Positions 46,615 through 55,265 of a stretch of 64,000 bases of DNA are shown here, in pieces; the first letter of the stretch is position 1; each line of letters begins with the position of its first letter. Location of the stretch: assembly GCF_000970045.1 (NCBI RefSeq), contig NZ_CP009505.1:2480001-2544000 (forward strand), read 5' to 3'. The DNA comes from Methanosarcina sp. MTP4. Lineage in GTDB: Archaea > Halobacteriota > Methanosarcinia > Methanosarcinales > Methanosarcinaceae. Made by a program: the position numbers and the translations under genes. The notes beneath the pieces are model-generated. The model saw only the letters and a list, made by a program, of their open reading frames with translations, was not told the origin of the DNA and ran no database searches.

Positions 46615-48312
46615 ATGGATTCCGACAATCTAAACCCTGGTCTTACCGACCAGACCGTAATGAAAAAAAATGTTCCTCTTGTACAACATTCAATTGAAAA
46701 CAGTATAGAGCCCATTTTCTGGATTAATTCCGAAGGTCGTTTTATCTACGTCAACAAAGCAGCCAGTAGATATTACGGCTATTCCCGAGAAGAACTACTT
46801 GCAATGATGGTCTTCGATGTTGAAACTCAATTTTCAGAAGATAGTTGGGATAAAAATTGGGAAAAAGCCTGGAAAAGTCATAAAAAGGAAAAATTAGTAG
46901 TGTTTGAAGGCTATTACCGCAAAAAAGACGGTAGTGTTTTTCCTGCCGAGACAACGTTAAACTATATTGAGTTTGAGGGTGAAGAATATCTTTTCGCATT
47001 TATTAACGATATCACTGAGCGCAAAAAAGCCGAGGAGGCGCTTCAAAAATATGCGGAAGAAATGAGGCGTTCTCATGAAATGAAAATAATGATTGAGAAC
47101 GTTATAAATAATAGTCCGGTAGTCATTTTTTTCTGGAGGGCTGAACACAACTGGCCTGTGGAATTCGTATCTAAAAATATTAATCAGTTTGGGTATGCAG
47201 CCGAGGATTTCACATCCGGAGAAGTTTTGTACGGCGACATAATTCACCCCTCCGACATCCTGAAAGTAAGGAATAAGTATACCGGGAGTCTGGAAGCCGG
47301 TTTGAAAAACTACATTCAGGAGTACAGGGTCTTGACGAAATCCGGCGAGGTACGCTGGGTTGAAGAAAGGACTTTTATCGAGTATGATGAAAATAATACG
47401 CTCACTTCCATTCAGGGTATTATCGTTGACATCACAGAGAATAAAAGGAGCAGTAAGTTCCTGCAAATTCAGTGCGACCTTGGAAATGTCCTTGCTTTCA
47501 ACAATAATTTACAGGATACATATAAACAGGTACTCGAATTGGCTCTCCATATAAGCCCCTTCGATTCCGGCTGCCTTTATGTGTTCGATAAATCCACAGG
47601 TGTCCTGGATCTTGTAGCCTACAAGGGTTTGTCTCCCCAATACGTTGAAAATGATTCCCACTACAATGCGAATTCTGTCTTTGTCCGTTTGCTCATGTTA
47701 GGAAAACCCGTGTATAAGACCCATCCGGAAATCAGTTCCATGACGGCTGTTAAATTTCCCCCGGATGAAAAATTGCGTGCTACAGCCCTCATGCCAGTGA
47801 AATGCGGGGGAAAAATTATAGCTGTGCTCAAACTTATATCACACAGCAAGAATGACATTCCGGAAGCTTCTCGCAGTTCGCTTGAAACTATTGCTTCTCA
47901 GGTGGGGGTAGTTATTGAACGTGTAACGGATGAAGCAGAATTTAATAAGAAAAGTAACGACTTTCAAAATCTGTTTGATGTACTGGAAGATTTTCTTTTT
48001 ATACTCAGCCCGGACGGATGTATTGTCCACTGCAACCCGGCATTTGTTAAACGCCTGGCTTATTCAAAGGAAGAGCTTCCGGGTATGAATATTCTTGAAC
48101 TTTGTGCCCGTTCTCAGATGCTGGAGGCAGCCAGGGTCTTTTCTGACACTGCGGCTGGAAAAAGGTCTTTCAGCGATATTCCGTTTCTCGATAAAAATGG
48201 AATAGCAGTTCCGGTTGAGACCAGATCTGTTAAAGGGGAGTGGAATGGTTACGAGGCTATAATATGCCTTTCCCGGGAAATCCTTGACCGAGGTGAGCAA
48301 ATTGGGATTTGA
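46615..48312 (+). CDS. PAS-PAS-GAF-PAS sensor protein without output domain, left locus
   Basis: A 565-residue sensory protein. PAS 1 is at about residues 22-140 (IFWINSEGRFIYVNKAASRYYGYSR), PAS 2 at about 165-285 with the FVSKNINQFGYAAEDF type fold, GAF at about 300-440 (SPFDSGCLYVFDKSTG) and PAS 3 at about 455-555. No kinase, HTH or other output domain is present. It parallels the C-terminal 500 residues of the protein at 60367. It is divergent from the left corrinoid operon, which suggests a role in its control. The GAF cysteine (DSGCLY) is conserved in both and could hold a ligand such as haem, as described for a GAF cysteine of MsmS; this is inference. Confidence 0.85.
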   Translation: MDSDNLNPGLTDQTVMKKNVPLVQHSIENSIEPIFWINSEGRFIYVNKAASRYYGYSREELLAMMVFDVETQFSEDSWDKNWEKAWKSHKKEKLVVFEGYYRKKDGSVFPAETTLNYIEFEGEEYLFAFINDITERKKAEEALQKYAEEMRRSHEMKIMIENVINNSPVVIFFWRAEHNWPVEFVSKNINQFGYAAEDFTSGEVLYGDIIHPSDILKVRNKYTGSLEAGLKNYIQEYRVLTKSGEVRWVEERTFIEYDENNTLTSIQGIIVDITENKRSSKFLQIQCDLGNVLAFNNNLQDTYKQVLELALHISPFDSGCLYVFDKSTGVLDLVAYKGLSPQYVENDSHYNANSVFVRLLMLGKPVYKTHPEISSMTAVKFPPDEKLRATALMPVKCGGKIIAVLKLISHSKNDIPEASRSSLETIASQVGVVIERVTDEAEFNKKSNDFQNLFDVLEDFLFILSPDGCIVHCNPAFVKRLAYSKEELPGMNILELCARSQMLEAARVFSDTAAGKRSFSDIPFLDKNGIAVPVETRSVKGEWNGYEAIICLSREILDRGEQIGI

Positions 48313-49334
48313 TTTGTATTTGATTTGTAACCCTTCAGTACTTATTTTTGGAGCTACTCCGGACAACGATGCTCATTCTCATGGCAGGGAGTTCAAAATT
48401 CCGGAGCATGATAGCCCTATCACAGCGCAGGTGCAGCCCTGAGAAGGGTTGGGTGTGCAAAATCTCTTTTCCGGGCTTTGATTGATAAGCAGGCTTTTAT
48501 AATATGAAGAAAAAAACCAAATTATTATTAATGAAATATTAATCTCTTTTTAACCTGTTTTTGTAATTATTTTGCAAAGTGGTGTTATTTATTTTTTTTA
48601 AAAGATGCATCTCATATTTATAATTTACTAAAATATCTCATTCCTGATTTTTAGTATCCTGGCTTTCAACGTATCGTTTTTGCCAGATTTCCACGGACTT
48701 GCCTGAAGTTAGTTAACTTTTATTATTTTATTTTTAAGTATCCGCAGTATTTGAATAGGATGGGTTTCTGATAATTTGGAAGCGTTTAAATTATTTTTTT
48801 CAGCATTTTAATTTGTAGCTCTTCGAAGAGCTTCACGGGTGGAATCCTCAGGGTGAAATCCCGGATAGTGTCCCACAATTTCTGGAAGGTCAAAAACCCC
48901 GAGAATTACAGGCTGGCAGATTCGCTCTCGATAAGGCCAATACGGTAAAACGACCAAAAAACGGTGAATTTAAAAAATCTATGAAATTTAACCCCTTGCT
49001 TGCAGAAAATTAGGGACACTGCCACCTCATTGGAGTGAAGTTGAAGAGTTCCGATGAAAAATTTCAATGGTGCGCAATAAACAAATCTGAATACATTAGC
49101 TAAGTTCTAAAGTCTGAATAAATTTGCTGAGTCCTGAAGTCTGGACAAATTAGATGAATTCTGGTCTTTTGAAGTGGACCAGCAGTTATACCCGGGTTTC
49201 CGGCTTTACAGGTGCATGTAAGTGCGGAAGTTTATGTGATTGCAGAAGGTGTGCTGAAATAACGTTGTGCTGAAATAACGTAAAACTGGCTAATAAGACG
49301 GCCAGCAATTTGTAAAAAAATTCGAGGTGTATGT
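48313..49334. other. One-kilobase intergenic region upstream of the lone UroD-fold gene
   Basis: No gene seen. AT-rich from 48500 to 48800. Short direct repeats occur (taagttctaaagtctgaa-like at 49100-49145 and tgctgaaataacgt twice at 49251-49280). It probably contains the promoter and a long leader of the next gene. Confidence 0.5.
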
Positions 49335-50435
49335 ATGAGCACAAAAGAAGAAATGAGTCATGGAGAAAGGGTCAAAGCAGCAATAGACCTCAAGGAGCCA
49401 GATAGAGTTCCGGCGTTTTGTACACTTAGCTGGGCAGTAAACTTAGCAGGTAATAACCTGAACTGCATCGGCAAAAAAGAAAAAGATGTCAGCATGCCCC
49501 AATTCCTCAACACACCGGCGATTCAGGCTGAAGCTCATTTCAAGGCAACTGAACTTTTTGATGCTGACTTTGTCTGGTGTTATTCGTCCAATCAACCTGT
49601 GGCAGTTGCCCTTGGATGTGAAACAAATCAGCCTTACTGGAGCACGACAGCGATTTCCAGAACGGCAATCGATAAAGTAGAAGACTGGAAAAACCTGGAG
49701 TTTCCGAACATTGAAAAAGACCCTACAACCTCTACGCAACTTGATACGATCAGGCTGGTGGAGAAGGGGCTGCATGAAAAAAGAGGAAATGATACTTTTA
49801 TAGACGGGCTCACAAACGGACCTTTTACGATAGCAGGGCTGGTTTTGGGTATTGAAAAATTGATGTTTGCCATGGTCGACAGACCGGATGATACAAAAGA
49901 GTTTATTGATTTTTGCACGGACGTAGCCATAGAAGTTGCAAAAGCCCAGCTTGATGCCGGTGCAGACCAGATTTTCTGTCCCGACCCTTCAGCCTCAGGA
50001 GACCTGATCCCCCCGGATTTCTACAAGGAATTTGCACTACCTTATGCACAGAAGTACTGTAAAGCGATTGTCGGCCATAAGGATAGGTATTCTTGCATGT
50101 ATCATATATGCGGGGACACGGCTGACAGGTTGGAAGACCTGGCTTCAATAGGTGTAAGCTTCCTCAGCCTGGATTACAAAGTTAGTATGAAAGAGGCTAA
50201 AGAGAGGATCGGCGACAAGGTCTGCCTCTGCGGAAACGTAAACCCTGCGGAGACCCTTTTCCTGGGGACTCCTGAAAAGATCGAAGAAGAAGGGCGTCAG
50301 TGCATAAGGGATGCAGCTCCCGGTGGTGGGTACATCTACTGGTCGGGATGCGACCTTCCCATAGATTGCTCCCTAAAAAATGTGAAGGCATTCATGGAAG
50401 TTCCGATAAAATACGGAAAATATCCCATAAATTAA
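49335..50435 (+). CDS. UroD-fold methyltransferase-like protein, lone paralogue
   Basis: A 366-residue member of the same family as the 364-residue proteins at 51157 and 57797. MSHGERVKAAIDLKEPDRVPAF, PDPSASGDLIPPDFY, HICGDTADR (H257, C259) and WSGCDLPIDC show the same order and zinc ligands. It is the only one on the plus strand and the only one without a corrinoid gene beside it, and it is clearly diverged (for example NQPVAVALGCETNQPYW). It may supply the UroD-fold function that the left locus lacks, or act on a different donor. A gaggtg ribosome-binding site precedes the ATG. A strong terminator-like hairpin follows. Confidence 0.85.
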   Translation: MSTKEEMSHGERVKAAIDLKEPDRVPAFCTLSWAVNLAGNNLNCIGKKEKDVSMPQFLNTPAIQAEAHFKATELFDADFVWCYSSNQPVAVALGCETNQPYWSTTAISRTAIDKVEDWKNLEFPNIEKDPTTSTQLDTIRLVEKGLHEKRGNDTFIDGLTNGPFTIAGLVLGIEKLMFAMVDRPDDTKEFIDFCTDVAIEVAKAQLDAGADQIFCPDPSASGDLIPPDFYKEFALPYAQKYCKAIVGHKDRYSCMYHICGDTADRLEDLASIGVSFLSLDYKVSMKEAKERIGDKVCLCGNVNPAETLFLGTPEKIEEEGRQCIRDAAPGGGYIYWSGCDLPIDCSLKNVKAFMEVPIKYGKYPIN

Positions 50436-50532
50436 TAAAAGTCATGCTGACAGTGCCTTTAATAACAATTTAAAGGACACTGATTTAATACCCCTTCAGC
50501 GTGTGAAAAGTGATAAGACCTGCCATAATTCT

Positions 50533-50582
50533 CCTGTGCAATTGCATGTTTGCCATTTTGGTGCTTTTGCACAGGGTTTTTT
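50533..50582 (+). terminator. Terminator-like hairpin after the lone UroD-fold gene
   Basis: Stem cctgtgca (50533-50540) and tgcacagg (50568-50575) closed by a 27-base loop, followed by six T (50577-50582), about 100 bp after the stop codon. Confidence 0.65.
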
Positions 50583-50636
50583 GCTTCTGATCAGGAATTA
50601 CCTGGTAGAAAAGGCAAATAGCTTTTTTCAATTGCT

Positions 50637-50993
50637 TCAGGCCAAAATCTGCTTTTTTACATCTTCCGGGATCCTTCCCGATATCCTGGCCGGCGTCCAG
50701 GGCGGGTCCCAGACCAGTTCGACCTTCGCCTGCTTCACCCCTTCGATTGCCTCGACCTTTTTCCGGACTTCTTCCGTGATGAACGTGCACTTTGAACAGC
50801 CCGCTTTTGCAAGTGTCATCCTGATATCTACCCTGTCCCCTTCAACGTCCACGCCGTAGACAAGCCCGAGGTCCACTATGTTGATAGGAATCTCGAGTCC
50901 GTAGACGTTTTTGAGAACTTCGATAATTTCGTCTTTGCTAACGGTGATAGCACTTCCCCCTATGAAAAATACGGAATTGAAAGTTAAATGCAT
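50637..50993 (-). CDS. MIP18/PaaD-like (DUF59) protein, copy 2, start uncertain
   Basis: Paralogue of the protein at 41531. INIVDLGLVYGV and VWDPPWTPARIS are kept, but DPE is changed to GLE and the PGCPMG cysteine loop to AGCSKC. The GTG used by copy 1 is present (50951-50953) but a one-base loss after it puts it out of frame. The only ATG in frame (50993) lies inside the upstream block shared with copy 1 that looks like promoter. The true start is therefore unclear: possibly a non-standard codon near 50948, or the gene is decaying. It lies downstream of the middle methyltransferase locus, in the same relation as copy 1 to the left one. Confidence 0.7.
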   Translation of the reverse strand: MHLTFNSVFFIGGSAITVSKDEIIEVLKNVYGLEIPINIVDLGLVYGVDVEGDRVDIRMTLAKAGCSKCTFITEEVRKKVEAIEGVKQAKVELVWDPPWTPARISGRIPEDVKKQILA

Positions 50994-51083
50994 TTCTGTG
51001 GGGGATGAATTGAAGTTTAAGACCGCAAGTGGGTATTTAAAGGGCCGGCAGATGGGTATGATTTTAAAGAGGTTCTGAAAAAT

Positions 51084-51125
51084 AGGAAAAAAGAGCCATG
51101 AAGGGATTCACAACACATCATGGCT
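51084..51125 (-). terminator. Terminator-like hairpin after the middle methyltransferase operon
   Basis: Stem agccatga (51094-51101) and tcatggct (51118-51125). Read on the minus strand it is followed by a T-rich run (complement of aaaaaaga, 51086-51093), about 32 bp beyond the stop of the UroD-fold gene. It lies between this operon and the MIP18-like gene. Confidence 0.6.
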
Positions 51126-51156
51126 TTCTTTGAGTTTCCAATGCATTCCCGTAGTT

Positions 51157-52251
51157 TCAGCCCTTCAGTGGGTATTTTCCGTATTTTTTGGGCATTTCGT
51201 AGAAACGATCGATGTTTTCAAGGGGGCAGTCCAGCGGGAAGTCGCAGCCTGACCAGAGGATGAAGCCGCCTCCGGGGCCTGCGTCCGCGATGCACTGTTT
51301 GCTTTCGGCTTCGACTTTTTCGGGAGTACCCATGAAAAGGGTGTCAGCCGGGTTTACGTTTCCGCAGAGGCAGACTTTGTCCCCTATCCTTTCCTTTGCT
51401 TCTTTGAGGCTTACCTGGTTGTCCAGGCTGAGCACGCTCATGCCCACTTCAGCCAGGATTTCCAGGCGGTCGGCTGTGTTTCCGCAGATGTGGTAGTGGT
51501 GGGCGTATTTGTCCTTGTATTTGCGGATTGCTTCGGACTGGCGCTTTGCGGCGGGGAATGCAAGCTGCTCGTAAAAGTCCGCAGGGATCAGGTCGCCCGA
51601 AGCTGTCGGGTCAGGGGTGAAGATGTGATCTGCCCCGGCATCGATCTGGGCTTTTGCGCATTCGAGACCAACGTCAGCACAGAATTCCACTAGCTCCCTG
51701 GTTTCATCGGGCTTTTCGATCATGGCAAACATCAGGGGCTCCACACCCAGCAGGAAACCGGCAAGGGTCAGGGGGGCAATAACCGTTCCCGTGACAAAGA
51801 CATCGTCCCCGCGCTTTTCGTGCAGTTCTTTGTCAAGCAGCCTGATTGAGGAGAGCTGGACAGGGATCTTCCCGTCGGTATCCATGTTGGGGAATTTCAG
51901 GTTCTTCCAGTCCTCTACTTTTTCGATGGCTTCTCCGACGACCTGAGGGATGCCCCAGGGTGGTTCGGCTTCTTTGCAGCCCATGGGAAGGGCAAGGACG
52001 TTGGAGCCCACAAGGACATGGACGAAATCGAAACCGAAACGGTCCAGGGCTTTTACCCAGGCGTCGGCGTAAATGTCTGGATTGTGGACGAATTTAGGGA
52101 AGTAAACGTCCTTTTCAGGCTTTCCCATGCGGTTGACGTTGTCTCCGGCCATGTTTACGCCCCAGCTGCAGGGGCCGAAACTCGGGACCATGTCGGGTTC
52201 TTTCAGGTCGATTGCTTTTTTGATCCGTTCTCCACTACTCATTTCGTCCAT
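51157..52251 (-). CDS. UroD-fold methyltransferase-like protein, middle locus
   Basis: A 364-residue protein of the UroD/MtaA superfamily. Zinc ligands HIC (254-256) and C336 in LWSGCDFPLDC. The conserved TPDPTASGDLIPADFYEQ segment is diagnostic of this subgroup. The gene begins one base after the stop of the corrinoid gene, with ggagg inside the corrinoid C-terminus. It is about 93-95% identical by eye to the protein at 57797. Family knowledge offers two roles: substrate-to-corrinoid transfer, as in UroD-type O-demethylases (MtvB/MtoB), or corrinoid-to-CoM transfer as in MtaA. The presence of a separate MtaA-like gene in the right locus favours the first. Confidence 0.85.
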   Translation of the reverse strand: MDEMSSGERIKKAIDLKEPDMVPSFGPCSWGVNMAGDNVNRMGKPEKDVYFPKFVHNPDIYADAWVKALDRFGFDFVHVLVGSNVLALPMGCKEAEPPWGIPQVVGEAIEKVEDWKNLKFPNMDTDGKIPVQLSSIRLLDKELHEKRGDDVFVTGTVIAPLTLAGFLLGVEPLMFAMIEKPDETRELVEFCADVGLECAKAQIDAGADHIFTPDPTASGDLIPADFYEQLAFPAAKRQSEAIRKYKDKYAHHYHICGNTADRLEILAEVGMSVLSLDNQVSLKEAKERIGDKVCLCGNVNPADTLFMGTPEKVEAESKQCIADAGPGGGFILWSGCDFPLDCPLENIDRFYEMPKKYGKYPLKG

Positions 52252-52252
52252 T

Positions 52253-52903
52253 TTATGCCCTCCTTTCGGTCACGAGCCTTTTGACGGCTTTAATAGCTTC
52301 AGGAGCGTTTTCGGCATAGGCATCCGCACCTATATCGTCGCAGAATTTCTGGGATACGGGCCCTCCCCCGACCATAACCTTTACGCCGGGAACCTCTTCG
52401 CTGGCCAGTTTTACCACATCTTTCATGCCAAGCATGCTTGTGGTCATGAGAGCCGATACCCCGATTACGTCTGCGTTATTTTCTTTTGCAGCCTCGATAA
52501 ACTGTTCGGGGGAAACGTCCCTTCCCAGGTGGTGCACGTTAAAACCTGCAGCTGCAAGCAGGCTGTTTACCAGGTTGATCCCTATGTCATGGATGTCGCC
52601 AAAAGCCACCCCCATGACCACGTGCCCGGGGTCTTCGATACTTTCAACATTCACATGAGGCTGAAGGACTTCCACGGCCGAGTTCATCGCCCGTGCCGAC
52701 ATCATGATATGGGGGACAAACATCTCTCTTTTGTCATACTTGTCACTCACAATGCTCATCCCGTGAGCACAGCCCTTCATGATCGCTTCGTAGGCATCAA
52801 TGCCTTCTTCAATTGCTTGATTTGCAAGCTCCACAGCAAGGCCCTGCTTTCCGCTGACCACAGCATCCGCTAATCCGTTTAAGATTTCTTCCCTGGAACT
52901 CAT
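52253..52903 (-). CDS. Methyltransferase corrinoid protein, middle locus
   Basis: A 216-residue corrinoid protein with GDIHDIG (His105), SALMTTS and VGGGPVSQ. It is the first gene of the operon with the UroD-fold protein, and is nearly identical to the right-locus corrinoid protein at 58893. The promoter region contains a GAGAAC/GTTCTC inverted repeat 215-240 nt upstream. Presumed to accept a methyl group from an unknown donor. Confidence 0.92.
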   Translation of the reverse strand: MSSREEILNGLADAVVSGKQGLAVELANQAIEEGIDAYEAIMKGCAHGMSIVSDKYDKREMFVPHIMMSARAMNSAVEVLQPHVNVESIEDPGHVVMGVAFGDIHDIGINLVNSLLAAAGFNVHHLGRDVSPEQFIEAAKENNADVIGVSALMTTSMLGMKDVVKLASEEVPGVKVMVGGGPVSQKFCDDIGADAYAENAPEAIKAVKRLVTERRA

Positions 52904-53384
52904 AAAATCACTCTGCTTTTTTACTCTGCCTTCACTCTGCCGTTTTTAGAAGTTTCCCGGACTCCGGACCTGGGAAAAGCCCGGAACCGGGTTTTTGGGT
53001 TTTTATGCCTTTTTAAATTTACGCCTTTTTAAATGCCCGTTTTTCAATTTTCAGGCGCCTATATTCATCTTCTGGGTTTTTGTGGTGTGTATTTTACGGT
53101 GTGAAGATCTCATTATGAGAACGTGAACTTTCGATGTTCTCAACGTCAACCCTCCCACCTATTAATATATTAGAGGCTGCATCAATTTAATACCTTTGTA
53201 AATTGCTTAATTTCCCAGCTATTTTAAAGGTCTGAAGTCGGAATTTTGCAGTCCTGAAAATTAAAAATATTTTTTTTAGTTAGCCGTTTTATGACTTCGT
53301 GGGAAAAACAGCTTCTTCCAACTCTGTATAAAAAAAATGAATATTATTTCGCATGAGTTAAATATAAATACTATTATTATTTCA
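52904..53384. other. Leader and promoter region of the middle methyltransferase operon
   Basis: No gene. About 200 bp of sequence rich in tttttaa/tttttcc repeats precedes the corrinoid ATG, then the GAGAAC inverted repeat, and an AT box (tattaatatatta, 53160-53172) that probably is the promoter on the minus strand. Confidence 0.5.
53117..53141 (-). promoter_or_regulatory. GAGAAC-N13-GTTCTC inverted repeat upstream of the middle corrinoid gene
   Basis: Arms at 53117-53122 and 53136-53141. It lies about 20-30 nt downstream of the AT box on the minus strand, at or just after the expected transcription start. Its position relative to the corrinoid ATG matches the left locus. Confidence 0.6.
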
Positions 53385-53685
53385 GGAGCCTCAGACGGAT
53401 AGGCTTTGAAACCGATCCCGTGCAGGAAGGCTGCTATCCTAACCTATCTTTATGATGTAAGAGCCAGCAGATGCCTGAATCAGTCACAGCTTTTCGATCG
53501 AACTTATTATCGAAGATGAGGAAATCTTATAGAAGACTTATAGCAAACTTATTAAATAAGAACACACTGTTCTCTTTCAACAGGAAATCGATACCTGTGC
53601 GTAGGTGTTAATTACAGCATCCTGCTCGAAGGCACGAGCGCCCTCGTTGAAATTTCGATGCTTATGAGTCAGATTTTTCAGTTCC
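53385..53685 (+). pseudogene. Relic of the lipoprotein gene at 39.8 kb
   Basis: This stretch matches the middle of the lipoprotein gene (about 40125-40420): ggctttgaarccgaycc, tatgatgtmagr, atcgargaygrg, caggaaatcga / cagaaaatcga and ctygaaggcacragc occur in the same order. Stop codons and frameshifts remove coding capacity. It breaks off about 30 bp before MITE-like copy C. Confidence 0.75.
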
Positions 53686-53713
53686 TCCGTTCTTTTGGAG
53701 GCAGATTCCGAAA

Positions 53714-53875
53714 TATAGTCCCTGACGTAAATATTTACACTTGCTTTATGACCACGGAAGACACGGAAGGCACGGAAGGATTGTGCCCCTTATTCATTTT
53801 ATTCCGTGTTTTCCGGGCTTTCTGTGGTTAAAATTTCAATTAAGATTGGTGAAGGAATTTAGGTTCTTGACTATA
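53714..53875. mobile_element. MITE-like element, copy C
   Basis: A 162-bp element with perfect TATAGTC and GACTATA ends, the internal accacggaagacacggaagg / gctttctgtggtt inverted repeat, and the same length as copy A. It sits at the broken end of the lipoprotein relic. Confidence 0.85.
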
Positions 53876-53948
53876 GCTAAAAAATATAGCTTCAGGACAT
53901 TAAGGAATTAGTCAAATATAATATCAAGGATTTCAAAATTTGAGAATA

Positions 53949-54016
53949 AACCACAGATGAACACAGATGAACACGGATGGTTTAAATCTGTGTCTATCCG
54001 TGTCCATCCGTGGTTC
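53949..54016. repeat. Palindromic repeat (CCACAGATGAACACAGATGA type)
   Basis: aaccacagatga, acacagatga and acacggatgg are followed after tttaaa by sequence that pairs back (atctgtgtctatccgtgt, ccatccgtggttc). It forms a long imperfect hairpin. A single copy of this kind was seen in the window, 73 bp right of MITE-like copy C. Confidence 0.75.
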
Positions 54017-54693
54017 TTTAATGGGAAACTCATTAATAGAGCAATTCCCGATCAGAAAATCTGAAGTTATATTTTCACCATTCCTAAATGTCATGGAATA
54101 TTGCCAGAAAAGGCAAAATGATCCTGACTTTTCAAGGTATGACCTGAGGAACATCCTGAAGCCATTGAAGCGAGTTATGGACCTCTCTCACCTGGAGGTT
54201 AGGAGTGGAGAGGTATCTGTTATCATCCCGGAAAGCTCCTGTCCGAAACCATCTTTCCCGAGTGGGAAATGGCAAACCAGTTTGAGTTGATGGAGCTAAC
54301 CCGTAACCGGGGCTTTCCGATCGGACACAAAATCCTGTGCAACGGCATAAATGGCAAATATGCAGCTACACAGGGGAGGTTTTGCAGGTCTTTTACTCAC
54401 TTCTGGGGGATATTTGACAACAGTGCCATCTTGATGGAGAGGGGTATGGACAGGCGCTGTCATCAGCGTGATTAAGCTTCTTTTGTACCCGTTTACAACT
54501 GCCCAGTACTCGGCATGGATATGTTTTCCCGGGGCATAAATCCGGGGAAGCTTTGAGGAAGGAGAAACTGAAAACAGCACTTCTGGCTGAAAGGCTTAAA
54601 GCTTCGTATTAGGGACTGCTTTCAGTAACTCACAGAATCTTTACCCTCTTAAATCAAGTTCCCGGTGCACTTCATTAAGTCGCACAAAATGTA
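54017..54693. other. Intergenic region with unrecognised coding-like fragments
   Basis: The plus strand has coding-like patches around 54090-54240 (RYDLRNILKPLKRVMDLSH) and 54270-54470, but no start and frame combination makes a credible gene. On the minus strand a 94-codon frame (54296-54580) is not recognised. I read the stretch as worn gene remnants. Confidence 0.35.
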
Positions 54694-54903
54694 TTAATCA
54701 GTTGCTTTCATCGATTCTTTGATGTACATTGTTAATCCCAGGAACCCTGCTGCAAATCCACTTATAAATCCGGTTATTCCGTTTCCAATACCGTTAGCCA
54801 GGGCATCAACCGGAACCGGAATAATAAAGTAGTTAGCCGCTCCACCAAGTACCAAGCCTGCAATGCCCCCGATAAGTCCAAATTTCAATGGTTCATTTGA
54901 CAC
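54694..54903 (-). CDS. Small glycine-rich two-helix membrane protein, copy 1
   Basis: Sixty-nine residues with two hydrophobic segments rich in glycine (GLIGGIAGLVLGGAANY and GNGITGFISGFAAGFLG), ending KESMKATD. A good aggagg ribosome-binding site precedes the ATG. The first 62 residues are identical to the next gene. Function unknown. It is inferred to be the original copy, since its C-terminus is not derived from the duplication junction. Confidence 0.75.
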   Translation of the reverse strand: MSNEPLKFGLIGGIAGLVLGGAANYFIIPVPVDALANGIGNGITGFISGFAAGFLGLTMYIKESMKATD

Positions 54904-55265
54904 AGTTAATTCCTCCTTTAATCAAGTATCAGATTTCTTACTCACCTGTTTTCTTAAGTTAAGTTCAGTCAGTTCAGCTCAGTTTTCTTCTCTTTGATGT
55001 ACATTGTTAATCCCAGGAACCCTGCTGCAAATCCACTTATAAATCCGGTTATTCCGTTTCCAATACCGTTAGCCAGGGCATCAACCGGAACCGGAATAAT
55101 AAAGTAGTTAGCCGCTCCACCAAGTACCAAGCCTGCAATGCCCCCGATAAGTCCAAATTTCAATGGTTCATTTGACACAATTAATTCCTCCTTTAATCAA
55201 GTATCGGATTTCTTTCTCACCTGTTTTCTTAAGTTAAGTTCAGTCAGTTCAGCTCAGTTTTCTTC
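54716..55265. repeat. 275-bp tandem duplication
   Basis: Unit 1 (54716-54990) and unit 2 (54991-55265) differ at only a few bases. Each holds almost all of a 69-codon membrane protein gene plus its upstream region, ending in the last bases of the S-layer gene (gctcagttttcttc). The near identity of coding and noncoding parts shows the event is recent. Confidence 0.93.
54969..55178 (-). CDS. Small glycine-rich two-helix membrane protein, copy 2
   Basis: Identical to copy 1 over 62 residues but ending KEKKTELN. These last codons are formed by the junction of a 275-bp tandem duplication and are read from sequence copied from the end of the S-layer gene. It has the same upstream region and ribosome-binding site. 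It lies downstream of the S-layer gene on the same strand, 70 bp away. Confidence 0.75.
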   Translation of the reverse strand: MSNEPLKFGLIGGIAGLVLGGAANYFIIPVPVDALANGIGNGITGFISGFAAGFLGLTMYIKEKKTELN

